Source of the DNA: Chryseobacterium gregarium DSM 19109
GTDB taxonomy: Bacteria; Bacteroidota; Bacteroidia; Flavobacteriales; Weeksellaceae
Assembly (NCBI RefSeq): GCF_000430845.1
Contig: NZ_AUMU01000003.1
Span: 291,594 to 355,593, forward strand
DNA length: 64,000 nt
Direction of reading: 5' to 3'
Below the pieces are notes generated by a model. The model made no database searches. It saw only the letters and a program-made list of their open reading frames with translations, and was not told the origin of the DNA. The position numbers and the translations under genes are program-made. Positions 18,805 through 27,803 of this stretch are shown here, piece by piece (within the stretch, counting starts at the first letter, position 1; the number at the start of each line of letters is the position of its first letter).

Positions 18805-19782
18805 ATGAAAAAAATATTTTTAGTTCTCTTCATTTCGATGGCTAATTTACTTCTGGCAGGAAATGATCCTTACATAAAAATTACCGTCGCCAAAGATGGA
18901 AGCGGAGATTTTACATCGGTTCAGAAAGCAATCAATTCGGTACGGGATTTAGGTCCGGCGGAAGCCTTGGTTTTTATTAAATCAGGTACGTATAATGAAA
19001 AAGTGATTATCCCATCTTCAAAACATAAAATTACGTTAGAAGGTGAAAATAAAGACAAAACCATCATCACCAACAGTGATTTTTCAGGAAAACCGGATGC
19101 TTTTAAGGAAAAAATGACGACCTTCAATTCCTACACGGTATTGGTGATGGGCGATGGTATTAAAATCAGCAATCTGACCATTCAAAACGCTTCCTGCAAC
19201 GAAGGCCAGGCAGTTTCCCTGCATGTGGAAGGTGACCGTTTTGTGATTAAAAACTCGAAGATTCTGGGGTGTCAGGATACCGTTTATGCCGCCACCAATC
19301 ACAGCAGGCAGTATTTTGAAAACTGCTATATTGAAGGAACAACCGATTTTATTTTCGGACAGGCAACCGTTGTTTTTAAAAACTGTACGATTAAAAGTTT
19401 AGCCGATTCCTACATTACCGCAGCGGCAACCGAAGCCGACAGGCCGTATGGTTTTGTCTTTTTTGACTGTAAACTCATTGCCAAAGAAGGCATCACAAAA
19501 GTATATTTGGGAAGACCGTGGAGACCTTATGCCAAAACAGTATTCGTCAATACTGAAATGGGAAAACACATCCTTCCCGAAGGCTGGAATCCATGGAAAG
19601 GCGACAAAATGTTCCCTGATAAAGAAAAGACCGCTTATTACGCAGAATCCGGAAGCAAAGGGGATGGCGGAAATACGTCAAAACGGGTAAGCTGGTCACA
19701 TCAACTGACAAAAAAGGAATTGAAAAATTATACAATCGGGAAAATTTTTAATCACTGGAACCCGGATATAAGTAATTGGTAA
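18805..19782 (+). CDS. Pectin methylesterase (CE8), second copy
   Basis: A 325-residue secreted CE8 enzyme demethylating homogalacturonan. The start is the ATG at 18805 (MKKIFLVLFISMANLLLAG), which gives a clean signal peptide; an upstream TTG at 18778 adds nine residues before it and is unlikely. Catalytic residues: Asp158 in GCQDTVY, Asp181 in TTDFIFGQ and Arg237 in LGRPWRPY. It differs clearly from the copy at 8369 (for example GCQD instead of GHQD), so it is not a recent duplication. A 186-base gap with repeat-like sequence precedes it. Confidence 0.92.
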   Translation: MKKIFLVLFISMANLLLAGNDPYIKITVAKDGSGDFTSVQKAINSVRDLGPAEALVFIKSGTYNEKVIIPSSKHKITLEGENKDKTIITNSDFSGKPDAFKEKMTTFNSYTVLVMGDGIKISNLTIQNASCNEGQAVSLHVEGDRFVIKNSKILGCQDTVYAATNHSRQYFENCYIEGTTDFIFGQATVVFKNCTIKSLADSYITAAATEADRPYGFVFFDCKLIAKEGITKVYLGRPWRPYAKTVFVNTEMGKHILPEGWNPWKGDKMFPDKEKTAYYAESGSKGDGGNTSKRVSWSHQLTKKELKNYTIGKIFNHWNPDISNW

Positions 19783-19825
19783 TAAGCAATTATAACCACA
19801 ATAAAATCGACATAGGAAAATGGAG

Positions 19826-19862
19826 CGTTAAGAAAATTAGTTCTGTGAACGTTAAGAAAATT
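19826..19862 (+). repeat. Short direct repeat CGTTAAGAAAATT, two copies
   Basis: CGTTAAGAAAATT at 19826-19838 and again at 19850-19862, a 24-base period, between the CE8 and CE12 genes. Function unknown; it may be part of an intergenic repeat. Confidence 0.5.
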
Positions 19863-19968
19863 CTATTGTTTAAGCGCGGGATAGCTATTGAAATAAAACA
19901 GAAATATTCAATCCGCGCGAGTTTAGAATTTTTAGAGAAAAGAATTCATTTTTAGCGGAAGTTTCCAA

Positions 19969-20000
19969 GTCTTGAACTTTTGTTTCTTTTGTTTCAAGAC
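19969..20000 (+). repeat. Inverted repeat GTCTTGAA...TTCAAGAC
   Basis: Perfect 8-base arms around a 16-base T-rich loop, followed by AAAAGAA, just before the CE12 gene at 20030. It could form a 5' leader hairpin or be a copy of a dispersed repeat. Confidence 0.4.
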
Positions 20001-20029
20001 AAAAGAATTTAATTAAAAAATTATATACA

Positions 20030-20767
20030 ATGAATAAAAAACTTACTCTCCTATTTTTATTTTTATCAATAATCGTATTTGCCCAAAAAAAACCGACCCT
20101 GTTTTTAATCGGTGACTCCACTATGGCCAACAAGGAGAACCCCGATAAAAACCCGGAACACGGTTGGGGGCAGGTATTGCCTCAGTTTATGACATTGGAC
20201 ATCGAAATCCAGAATCACGCGATGAACGGGAGAAGCTCAAAAAGCTTCAGGACGGAAGGGAGATGGGATAAAGTGGAAAAGCAGCTTAAAAAAGGGGATT
20301 TCGTGATAATTCAATTCGGTCATAATGATCAGAAAGTCAATGATTCCACAAAATTTACCAATCCTTATACGCAATACAGAGCCAATCTGGAAAGATATGT
20401 GAATGAAGCGAGGGCAAAAGGGGCAACCCCCATTCTGATGACATCCATTGTCAGAAGAAACTTCAATGAAAAAGGTGTTCTGATCGATACGCACAAGGAA
20501 TATCCTTTGGTGGTAAGAATGGTGGCCAATGACCTGAAAGTGCCTTTTGTGGATATGCAGTTGCTGACCGAACAAATGGAAATTGCGTACGGCCCGGAAA
20601 ATTCCAAAAAGCTGCATCTGCATTTCAAGGAAGGGGAAGAACCCTATTATTCTAAAGCAAAAGATGACGACACGCATTTGTCGAGATTGGGTGCTGAAAC
20701 CGTGGCGAAATTAGCCTTGAAAGATTTGAAGCGTTTGAAAATAGGATTGGAAAAATATATTAAATAA
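20030..20767 (+). CDS. Rhamnogalacturonan acetylesterase, CE12 SGNH hydrolase, second copy
   Basis: A 245-residue secreted deacetylase of RG-I (signal peptide to about IVFAQ, residue 19). The SGNH residues are Ser30 in LIGDSTMAN, the Gly of MNGRSSKSF, the Asn of IQFGHNDQK, and Asp213/His216 in DDTHLSRLGAE. It lacks the lipobox of the 15177 copy, so it is probably periplasmic or secreted. It follows an AT-rich 247-base gap with repeats. Confidence 0.9.
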   Translation: MNKKLTLLFLFLSIIVFAQKKPTLFLIGDSTMANKENPDKNPEHGWGQVLPQFMTLDIEIQNHAMNGRSSKSFRTEGRWDKVEKQLKKGDFVIIQFGHNDQKVNDSTKFTNPYTQYRANLERYVNEARAKGATPILMTSIVRRNFNEKGVLIDTHKEYPLVVRMVANDLKVPFVDMQLLTEQMEIAYGPENSKKLHLHFKEGEEPYYSKAKDDDTHLSRLGAETVAKLALKDLKRLKIGLEKYIK

Positions 20768-20794
20768 TAATTCCGTGGTTCCCATAAATCATAT

Positions 20795-20843
20795 GGATTT
20801 TCACAGATTCAAGAAAAAGATCTGCGAAATCTGCGGGAGAACA
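20795..20843 (+). repeat. CACAGATT...CTGCGGGAG intergenic repeat, second copy
   Basis: TTTTCACAGATT followed by TCTGCGAAATCTGCGGGAGA. Related to 15093-15149. Confidence 0.45.
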
Positions 20844-20927
20844 TATTAATTTAAATACATCGTTTATATTCCTACGGAACGACAGTTATAAATAAAATTT
20901 AATTTAATAAAATTCAAAAAATAAAAT

Positions 20928-21269
20928 ATGAATTTCAAAAAAGAACCTTTCTTCGACGGCAATTCCGAATGGGAAGATTTAGGAGCCGGAGTTTCACGGC
21001 AATTCGTAGGATATAATTCACAGGTAATGATGGTGATTGTGAAATTTGAAAAAGATGCCATCGGAGCTTTGCATCAGCATTTTCATTCGCAGATTACGTA
21101 TGTTGCTTCCGGAAAGTTTGAAGTAACGGTTGACGGTGAAGTTAAAATTTTACAGCAGGGCGACGGATTTTTCGCCCAGCCCAATATTTTCCACGGTGTA
21201 AAATGCCTGCAAGCAGGACAATTGATTGATGCGTTCACGCCGTTCAGGGAAGATTTCCTTAAAGATTAA
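20928..21269 (+). CDS. kdgF: KdgF-type cupin, unsaturated uronate ring-opening protein
   Basis: KdgF promotes conversion of 4,5-unsaturated monouronates, released by lyases and GH105, to the linear 5-keto-4-deoxyuronate that KduI uses. The 113-residue protein is a single cupin with no signal peptide, so it is cytoplasmic. The metal ligands are His49, His51 and Gln55 in LHQHFHSQ, and His89 in NIFHGVK; glutamine in place of the usual glutamate agrees with KdgF. It links the extracellular lyases of this cluster with kduI-kduD at 928-2554. Confidence 0.88.
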   Translation: MNFKKEPFFDGNSEWEDLGAGVSRQFVGYNSQVMMVIVKFEKDAIGALHQHFHSQITYVASGKFEVTVDGEVKILQQGDGFFAQPNIFHGVKCLQAGQLIDAFTPFREDFLKD

Positions 21270-21334
21270 TTTCTTTTATTAAAACTTAATATTCTCAATT
21301 TTAAAAACCGGTTAGGTTGAGCCAATATACCTTC

Positions 21335-22234
21335 ATGAAGAAATCCATTTTCATCTTAATCATTTTTCTTTTCACTCAGTTCCCTGCCCAGGAAAAAATC
21401 TCAGTCTGGCCAAAAGGCCAGATGCCGAACTCCAAAGGATTGCAGTTGAAAACCGAAGAAAAAGACGGCAGGATCGTACAGATCAAGGAAACCGAACTTT
21501 TTGCATTTTTGCCTCCCAAAGAAGACAGAAAACAGATGTCCGTCATTATCATTCCCGGTGGCGGATATTACAAGCTTACTTACGACCTGAACGGTTTCCA
21601 GATTGCAAAATGGTTCAATACGTTAGGGATTTCTGCTTTTGTTTTAAATTACAGGCTTCCGATTTCTCCTGATGTGAAGCAGAGTGAACTCGCGCCGTTA
21701 CAGGATATTCAGGCGGCTATAAAATACCTCAGAAAAAATGCGGAACACTATGGCATTTCGCCCGATCAGGTCGGTGTTATAGGAACTTCGGCGGGCGGAC
21801 ATTTAGCCGCAATGGTGAGCAATATCCCTACAGATTATACCGGATTAAAAGGCGATTGGACAATGATTCCTACCATTCCGGATTTTGCGATTCTGGTTTC
21901 TCCGGTGATCGATATGGGGGAATTTGCACATGTGGGAAGCCGCAACAGTCTGCTGGGTGAAAATGCTTCTCCGGAAAAAATCAAAGAATATTCTATGCAG
22001 AACCGGGTGACGGAGAAAACTCCGCCTACCCTTTTGGTTCACGCACAAAACGACAAAACCGTTCCGGTAATGAACAGCATTTTGTACTATCAGTCCATGA
22101 CAAAAAATAAAGTAAAAGGGGCCTTATTTATTTTCCCTGAAGGAGAACATAAAATCGGAATCATGAATAAAACCGAACTGACGGACAACTGGAAAACATT
22201 ATGCTCAGATTGGCTTAAAACGATAATTAAATAG
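21335..22234 (+). CDS. Secreted alpha/beta-hydrolase, acetylxylan-esterase-like
   Basis: A 299-residue exported esterase. I start at the ATG at 21335 (MKKSIFILIIFLFTQFPAQ), a clean signal peptide; the TTG at 21317 lies in a half copy of the CCTAACAG hairpin repeat. Segments typical of the family are VIIIPGGGYYKLTYDL (oxyanion loop), GVIGTSAGGHLAAM (nucleophile Ser), HAQNDKTVP (Asp) and PEGEHKIG (His). It probably deacetylates pectin or hemicellulose oligosaccharides. It is the last gene before a strong terminator at 22398-22431. Confidence 0.82.
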   Translation: MKKSIFILIIFLFTQFPAQEKISVWPKGQMPNSKGLQLKTEEKDGRIVQIKETELFAFLPPKEDRKQMSVIIIPGGGYYKLTYDLNGFQIAKWFNTLGISAFVLNYRLPISPDVKQSELAPLQDIQAAIKYLRKNAEHYGISPDQVGVIGTSAGGHLAAMVSNIPTDYTGLKGDWTMIPTIPDFAILVSPVIDMGEFAHVGSRNSLLGENASPEKIKEYSMQNRVTEKTPPTLLVHAQNDKTVPVMNSILYYQSMTKNKVKGALFIFPEGEHKIGIMNKTELTDNWKTLCSDWLKTIIK

Positions 22235-22397
22235 TAATTCTGAATTGGGTTAAAAAAAATTGTTGATATACAAGCGTCACTTCGATTTCTATGATATAAG
22301 CAAGCTATTTTCATACACAGAATTACTTTTTATCAAAGCATAAACTCTGTGTATATTTTATTTCTAATTGCATTTAAAACAGACATCTATATTATTG

Positions 22398-22431
22398 AAA
22401 GTTTTTCCTTGGGGAAAAACTTTTATTTTTT
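22398..22431 (+). terminator. Rho-independent terminator
   Basis: A perfect 11-base stem AAAGTTTTTCC / GGAAAAACTTT (22398-22408 with 22413-22423), loop TTGG, and a T-rich tail. It ends the plus-strand enzyme operon. Confidence 0.85.
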
Positions 22432-22497
22432 AACCTAAACCCCAAATGAAATCATTATATCATAAAATAAATAACATAATTTATAAATTGAATAATA

Positions 22498-22511
22498 TGC
22501 AACCGATTTAA
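22498..22511. promoter_or_regulatory. LacI-type operator upstream of PL1
   Basis: TGCAACCGATTTAA matches the window consensus at 11 of 14 positions. It lies 109 bases upstream of the pectate lyase start, in AT-rich DNA. Confidence 0.45.
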
Positions 22512-22620
22512 CATATAAAATATTCAATATTATAATTATATAAATATAAACATGTTAAAATATAAAAGTTTTTAATAATTATTCTATAATTTCATGTATG
22601 ACAAATAAAATAATACCATT

Positions 22621-23736
22621 ATGAAAATTAACATCAAAGCTATTCTTTCTACGATGGCTCTAAGCACCGCTTTCGCATTTATTGGATGCGGACAGGAAGA
22701 CCTTAAAAGTCAGCTTACCGAAAATCCTAATGAGGATAATCTCAGAAATTCACTGTCAGCCAGAACGGTTGTTCCGCTGGCCAACTGTGTGGCGCCGGGG
22801 TGGGCCTCATTAAACGGCGGAACGACCGGAGGCGGAACGGCTGCTGAAACAACGGTTACCAATTACGCCCAATTAAAAGCCGCGATTGAAAATACGGCTG
22901 TAAAAGTGATTAAAGTAACAGGAACCATCACTATTACTGCCCGTTTATCTCTTCAGGATCAAACCGGAAAAACGATTTACGGGACAAACGGGGCGAAATT
23001 GGTATCTGCCAATCAGACCAAAGACGGTTCGGGAATCATCAACATTAAAAGATGCAACAATATCGTTGTCAGAAACCTTATTTTTGAAGGTCCGGGAGCT
23101 TATGATACGGACGGTTGGGATAACGCAATCCTGGACGACTGTAAAAATGTCTGGATCGACCATTGTGAATTCAGGGACGGCGTAGACGGGAATTTTGACA
23201 TTAAAAACAAATCCGATTATGTTACGGTTTCTTACACGAAATTCCATTACTTAAAAGCTCCAAAACCGGGAGGATCGGGTGGAACGGATGACCACCGATT
23301 TTCAAACCTCATCGGTTCCAGTGATGGTGCCACGGCTGATGCCGGGAAACTGAACGTCACTTTTGTCCGTTGCTGGTGGGCTCCGGGATGTAAAGAGCGT
23401 ATGCCGAGAGTAAGATACGGGAAAATTCATATCCTGAACAGCTACTTCAACAGCTCTGCAAGCAATAAATGTATCGCAGCGGGAGTACAGGCTAATATTC
23501 TTGTGGAAAGAAACGTATTTGAAAACGTAAAAGAACCGATCAATCTGATGAGTGGCTTTACCGCTGTAACCCAGACAGGAAATAGTTTCATCAACGTAAC
23601 CGGTAACACGGCAGGAAGCGGTACGGCATTCACCCCTTCCTACACCATTGTAAAACTGGCCGTAGGTGACGTGAAAGCAGAGGTGACGGCAAATGCAGGC
23701 GCAACATTAACGGGAAATATCTGTAACACCCTTTAA
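22621..23736 (+). CDS. Pectate lyase PL1, lipoprotein
   Basis: Cleaves polygalacturonate by calcium-dependent beta-elimination. The 371-residue protein has a lipobox (FIGC, Cys23), so it is membrane-anchored, probably on the surface. PL1 landmarks: NVWIDHCEFRDGVDGNFDIK, SYTKFHY, and the catalytic RMPRVRYG (Arg260 and Arg265, the RxPxxR signature). It differs strongly from the 9430 lyase, which has the FPGAEGFGR-type start and a C-terminal calcium motif. The gene stands alone between two terminators and has its own operator. Confidence 0.92.
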   Translation: MKINIKAILSTMALSTAFAFIGCGQEDLKSQLTENPNEDNLRNSLSARTVVPLANCVAPGWASLNGGTTGGGTAAETTVTNYAQLKAAIENTAVKVIKVTGTITITARLSLQDQTGKTIYGTNGAKLVSANQTKDGSGIINIKRCNNIVVRNLIFEGPGAYDTDGWDNAILDDCKNVWIDHCEFRDGVDGNFDIKNKSDYVTVSYTKFHYLKAPKPGGSGGTDDHRFSNLIGSSDGATADAGKLNVTFVRCWWAPGCKERMPRVRYGKIHILNSYFNSSASNKCIAAGVQANILVERNVFENVKEPINLMSGFTAVTQTGNSFINVTGNTAGSGTAFTPSYTIVKLAVGDVKAEVTANAGATLTGNICNTL

Positions 23737-23765
23737 ATCAATTTAAATATATTAAAATAAACAGG

Positions 23766-23793
23766 AAAGACTGAGAAATTCTCAGTCTTTTTT
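23766..23793 (+). terminator. Rho-independent terminator after PL1
   Basis: A 10-base stem AAAGACTGAG / CTCAGTCTTT (23766-23775 with 23781-23790), loop AAATT, then a T run. It separates the PL1 gene from the convergent PL10 gene. Confidence 0.85.
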
Positions 23794-23851
23794 ATGCAGA
23801 TGCCTAATTTATTCAATATCATTTAACATTTCTGTCAATCTGAATGATCTA

Positions 23852-24877
23852 TTAATCAGCAAGTTTATTCTTTTCCAGCCACTTCGGATATTCTTTATTA
23901 ATCAGCTTGCCGGCAAAATCGCCGTACCAGCTGTATCCGTTTCTCCGTTCTTCGGAAACCTCGTAATAATTATATTTTACACTTCCGTCACGGTCGCCGA
24001 AAAGCGGTTTATTGGTTACTATATCATAAAACCTTGCCCAGATGACAGAATTTTTGTCTTCCGCCAATACCCTTATCGTTTTACCATTCTGTTTGGCCAC
24101 ATTGTAGCTGTACCCTTCGATATCATTTGCCGAAAACCATCGTATAGCCGATTTTACAGACTTTTCAATTTCAGGAGTCACGACAGGCTGCATCATCAGA
24201 AATCTTACAATGCCCACTGATTCTGCAGTGGCCAGTGAAACAGGCTCAAAAGCTCGGGCTTTATCGGGCTGCAGGGTAATTTCATTGTATTGGTCAGCCC
24301 AGATCGACGGAACCCCTTTCTGTAAAACCTGAGTCTTTAAGATGCATTCGATCCCTTTTTGGACGGCAATTTTTGATTTTTCTTTCAATTTAGGATCAAT
24401 AATATCAAAACCATTTTTCCCTTCCGCAACATTATAGAGAACCGTCAGTGCGTTGATCATGGCATTGTCATTATACGTCACCTGTTTTCTGTACAGTCCT
24501 GTATTCGGGTAATACTGTGGGAAACCTCCGTTTTTATACTGCATCAGCAGAAGATAGCGGATTCCTTTTTCGGCAGACTTCAGATAATCCGGATTTTTTG
24601 TGGCAGCGTACGCTTTTATTAAAGCATTGATTTCTCTTGAAGTCGCATTGTTGTCAATCGTTGCATGATCGTCGCCCGTAGATTTTATCTTCTTCAGGAG
24701 CATTTTATCAACCGGCAGGTCATAATTCACTACCGATTTATCTTCAAGCTGCTTTCCCCAGCCTCCGACCGGAAGCTGATACAGAAGCATTTTTTCAGCC
24801 AGCGTATCTTTCTTTATCTGGGCGGAAAGATTAACGGCTATCAATCCTAAAGTCAGGGTATAGAGTTTAAATTTCAT
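23852..24877 (-). CDS. Pectate lyase PL10
   Basis: A 341-residue secreted lyase (signal peptide to about NLSAQ, residue 20) with the alpha/alpha-toroid fold of PL10. Landmarks are TIDNNATSREINAL, YKNGGFPQYYPN and IWARFYDIVTNKPLFGDRDG, whose Arg is the probable catalytic base. It degrades homogalacturonan. It is the second gene of a two-gene minus-strand unit with the DUF4861 gene (10 bases upstream), and converges with the PL1 gene. Confidence 0.92.
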   Translation of the reverse strand: MKFKLYTLTLGLIAVNLSAQIKKDTLAEKMLLYQLPVGGWGKQLEDKSVVNYDLPVDKMLLKKIKSTGDDHATIDNNATSREINALIKAYAATKNPDYLKSAEKGIRYLLLMQYKNGGFPQYYPNTGLYRKQVTYNDNAMINALTVLYNVAEGKNGFDIIDPKLKEKSKIAVQKGIECILKTQVLQKGVPSIWADQYNEITLQPDKARAFEPVSLATAESVGIVRFLMMQPVVTPEIEKSVKSAIRWFSANDIEGYSYNVAKQNGKTIRVLAEDKNSVIWARFYDIVTNKPLFGDRDGSVKYNYYEVSEERRNGYSWYGDFAGKLINKEYPKWLEKNKLAD

Positions 24878-24887
24878 GATGATTTGA

Positions 24888-26084
24888 TTATTTAATTTTT
24901 ACCGATAAAGGGTTTGCCATGATCTGAGCCTGTTTCTGCAGCATCTTTTCCCAGTCTTCCTGTGTCTGAACCTCACCTGCTTTCTGCCATGCAAATCCTG
25001 CGTAATAGGTCAGCTTTTTCTGAGGTTTTGTTACAATCAGCAGGTTACTCTGGTCCGGAGTTTCAGATTTAAAAGCAACAGACTTTTCAATAATTCCGGG
25101 ACTTACAACCACACCTTCCCCTACAAAAGCATCATCAATTTTCTCCCAGTGCAGGTAGTATCCGCTTCTGTCATTTAGTTTCGTAAGACCTTCATTTTTA
25201 TGCAAACTGATGCCTACCGTGTAATTCGGGACCGGTTTCTGAGATTCAAATTGAGATTCAAACTTAGAAAAATGAGAACCCAAATCCAATGAAATCCGTT
25301 TCGTTTCTTTCACTCCAAATTCACTCCACGGACTGTAAGTTAATTCAAAAACTGTTCGCAGAGGACCTTCGGCAATAGTTTTGGAAGTGACAAAATTTTG
25401 GGAAACCTGCAGTTTATCATTCATCCAGATCCCGACTCCGCCTGTTCCACGGCTGTCTCCCACGTAATATGGGTCGTAGCCCTCGCCTCTCGTATCTTTG
25501 TGATAATACATAGGATCGGTAAGATATCCTCTGTACCATTTGTTGATAACCGGCTGGTCTGTTCTTTTAAGCCAGATATCAACCCCGCTGGAAAGTGTGC
25601 TTCCTTTCACGCCTGCCAGAGCTTCTTTCTGACCTTTCGGGCCGTATACCCTGAACGCCACTCTATCATTTTCCCAGGTATAATCGTCCGCTCTTTCCGG
25701 AACCAATCTTGAAAAGGTTGAAATCCTGCTTTCGGGGACCGGGTTTTTTACATCTGCAAATAAGGTATAGGTACTTGTCTTTTTAGCATCAATAATGGCC
25801 TGGAACAGCAGCTCATCATTTCTGCCGTCGCCGTCATAATCGATCCACTGCACAGGAAGTGAATTTCCGTTGCTGTCTTTTATCCTAAGGTCAGCTTCTT
25901 TGTTTTTATTTAAAAAGGATTTTAAATCTGAAACGGGAACGGCAACCACTTCATTCCGTGGAAAACCCAGATTATTTTTCACCTGAATTGAAGTCTGCCC
26001 ATATAACACGCTAATATTCATGCAACCGATTGCACAAATACCAGTAATTATTAACTTTTTAACGATAACCATAGTTTGTTTCAT
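24888..26084 (-). CDS. Secreted DUF4861 protein, second copy
   Basis: A 398-residue exported protein of unknown function. Family features are LGFPRNEVVAVPVSDL, WIDYDGDGRNDELLFQ, YHKDTRGEGYDPYYVGDS and GPLRTVFELTYSPW. I start at the ATG whose complement ends at 26084 (MKQTMVIVKKLIITG), which gives a signal peptide ending near VLYGQ; an ATG at 26129 adds a further hydrophobic stretch, and 26072 is also possible. An almost perfect operator palindrome lies inside the signal-peptide codons. The PL10 gene follows in the same unit, so a role in homogalacturonan breakdown is likely. Confidence 0.75.
   Translation of the reverse strand: MKQTMVIVKKLIITGICAIGCMNISVLYGQTSIQVKNNLGFPRNEVVAVPVSDLKSFLNKNKEADLRIKDSNGNSLPVQWIDYDGDGRNDELLFQAIIDAKKTSTYTLFADVKNPVPESRISTFSRLVPERADDYTWENDRVAFRVYGPKGQKEALAGVKGSTLSSGVDIWLKRTDQPVINKWYRGYLTDPMYYHKDTRGEGYDPYYVGDSRGTGGVGIWMNDKLQVSQNFVTSKTIAEGPLRTVFELTYSPWSEFGVKETKRISLDLGSHFSKFESQFESQKPVPNYTVGISLHKNEGLTKLNDRSGYYLHWEKIDDAFVGEGVVVSPGIIEKSVAFKSETPDQSNLLIVTKPQKKLTYYAGFAWQKAGEVQTQEDWEKMLQKQAQIMANPLSVKIK
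26021..26034. promoter_or_regulatory. LacI-type operator inside the DUF4861 signal-peptide codons
   Basis: TGCAACCGATTGCA, 13 of 14 matches. It is 50 bases into the coding region under the chosen start and 236 bases (centre to centre) from the copy at 26257-26270, so it could act as a roadblock or looping partner, or be codon coincidence (Ala-Ile-Gly-Cys). Confidence 0.45.
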
Positions 26085-26242
26085 TAATTGATCTATCAAA
26101 AATATAAATAATATGATAAGTATATCCATTAATTTTTATAAAATAAACCTGATAAATAATACATTAAACACTTTATGAATATTTATCAGTATTTAATATA
26201 AAACTCGAAACAGTATCCTCACTAAAAATATAACATATTTAA

Positions 26243-26250
26243 TATCTTTG
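26243..26250 (+). promoter_or_regulatory. Perfect -7 box of the GH28 promoter
   Basis: TATCTTTG fits TAnnTTTG exactly. I see no clear -33 TTTG. The operator begins six bases later, over the expected transcription start. Confidence 0.45.
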
Positions 26251-26256
26251 GAATTA

Positions 26257-26270
26257 TGCAATCGATTAAC
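26257..26270. promoter_or_regulatory. LacI-type operator, divergent DUF4861/GH28 region
   Basis: TGCAATCGATTAAC, 11 of 14 matches with an intact left half-site. It overlaps the predicted start of the GH28 transcript. The remaining 26085-26398 gap has no gene. Confidence 0.55.
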
Positions 26271-26398
26271 TTTAATATACTGATAAATGACAGTACCGAC
26301 AGTGCAGGATAATTTTTTATTCCAATTGATTTAGATTGCGATGAATAAAGGAATTAATTAAAGACAGACTCTTTTAAATCAAACCATTTGCAGACCTT

Positions 26399-27802
26399 AT
26401 GAAAAAGCTTACCTTATTTCTCCTCGTATTTTTACTATCCATACCGCTATCGGCTCAATATCAACCGTGGACTTCCGCAAAGCAGCCTTTAAAAGAAATC
26501 AAAGCTTTAAAAAAGCAAATCAAAAAACCGAAATTCAGAAAAGTGGATTATCTGGTGACCGATTTTGGAGCAGTAGGTGACGGAAAAACCAAAAATACGG
26601 AAGCTTTCAAAAAAGCGATTGAAAAGTGCAGCGCTGAAGGCGGCGGAAGAGTTGTCGTTCCAAATGGTGTTTTCTTAACGGGAGCTATTTATCTGGAATC
26701 CAACGTCAATCTTCATTTAAGCGACGGCTCAACCATTTTATTTAGCCAGGCCAGCAATGACTACCCTATTGTTTTCACGCGTTGGGAAGGAATGGAATGT
26801 ATGAACTATTCATCCTTAATTTACGCTTACGAAGAAGAAAATATCGCCGTAACCGGAAAAGGAACGTTGGACGGAAATTCTGACAACGACCACTGGTGGT
26901 TCTGGTGTGGTGCCACAAAATACGGCTACAATGAATCGCGTCCGGGAAGACAGAATCCTGCCCGTGCCAAGCTTCACGAATATATGGCGCAGAGAAAACC
27001 TGCCAGAGAAAGGATTTTCGGTGACGGGTATTATTTGAGACCCAATTTCGTTCAGCCTTACAAGTCTAAAAATTTCTATATGGCGGATGTTTTGGTGAAA
27101 AATTCACCGATGTGGAACCTGAATCCTGTTTTGTGTGAAAATGTTTTGATTGAAAGGGTAAAAGTTATCAGCCACGGCCCCAACAACGACGGTTTCGACC
27201 CTGAAGCCTGCAAAAATGTGTGGATTAAAGACTCCTATTTTGATACCGGAGACGACTGTATCGCCATCAAATCAGGCAGAGACGAAGACGGAAGAGACAT
27301 CGGAAGACCTGCCGAAAACCACATCATCGAAAACTGTGAAATGAAAGACGGTCACGGCGGTGTCGTGATTGGAAGTGAAATCGCAGGCGGCGCGAAAAAT
27401 ATTTATGCCATCGGAAACGTAATGGACAGCAAGAATCTTGACCGTGCTTTGAGAATTAAAACCAGCTCAAGCCGTGGCGGAATCATCGAAAATGTGTTTT
27501 TCTACAACACAAAAGTAGGAGCTTACAAGGAAGCAGCGGTTCGTTTCAATATGCATTACGAAAAGCCTGGAAATCATATTCCGACCATCAGAAATATCTG
27601 GGTGGAGAATTTAACTGTGGACAAAGGCGGAAAGTATGCCGTATTTTCTGATGCCTACGAATCTTCTCCGGTAACGGATTTCACAATGATTAATGCTAAA
27701 ATGACCGGCGTTGAAATTCCTTATAAAGTAGATTACTTAAAAAATGTAACTCTTAAAAATGTAACCGTTAACGGACAGCCATTAACCGAGTTAAAACCGT
27801 AA
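26399..27802 (+). CDS. GH28 polygalacturonase, exo-type
   Basis: A 467-residue secreted hydrolase of galacturonic linkages (signal peptide MKKLTLFLLVFLLSIPLSAQ). Catalytic residues: Asp264 and Asp267 in NNDGFD, Asp285/Asp286 in GDDCIAIKSGRDEDGR, His319 in DGHGGVVIGSEIAGG, then RIKTSSSRGG. NNDG and the long GDD loop are typical of exo-polygalacturonases that release galacturonate. It leads a three-gene plus-strand unit; the next gene begins one base after its stop. Confidence 0.92.
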   Translation: MKKLTLFLLVFLLSIPLSAQYQPWTSAKQPLKEIKALKKQIKKPKFRKVDYLVTDFGAVGDGKTKNTEAFKKAIEKCSAEGGGRVVVPNGVFLTGAIYLESNVNLHLSDGSTILFSQASNDYPIVFTRWEGMECMNYSSLIYAYEEENIAVTGKGTLDGNSDNDHWWFWCGATKYGYNESRPGRQNPARAKLHEYMAQRKPARERIFGDGYYLRPNFVQPYKSKNFYMADVLVKNSPMWNLNPVLCENVLIERVKVISHGPNNDGFDPEACKNVWIKDSYFDTGDDCIAIKSGRDEDGRDIGRPAENHIIENCEMKDGHGGVVIGSEIAGGAKNIYAIGNVMDSKNLDRALRIKTSSSRGGIIENVFFYNTKVGAYKEAAVRFNMHYEKPGNHIPTIRNIWVENLTVDKGGKYAVFSDAYESSPVTDFTMINAKMTGVEIPYKVDYLKNVTLKNVTVNGQPLTELKP

Positions 27803-27803
27803 A

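Larger units (their letters stand above)
22235..22620. other. 386-base gap before the second PL1 gene
   Basis: No gene seen. It contains the terminator hairpin at 22398-22431 and the operator at 22498-22511; the rest is very AT-rich leader sequence. Confidence 0.7.

Noticed and set aside
21317..21334. TTG start for the 21335 esterase
   Set aside because: The bases belong to a half copy of an intergenic hairpin repeat and the ATG at 21335 starts a perfect signal peptide.
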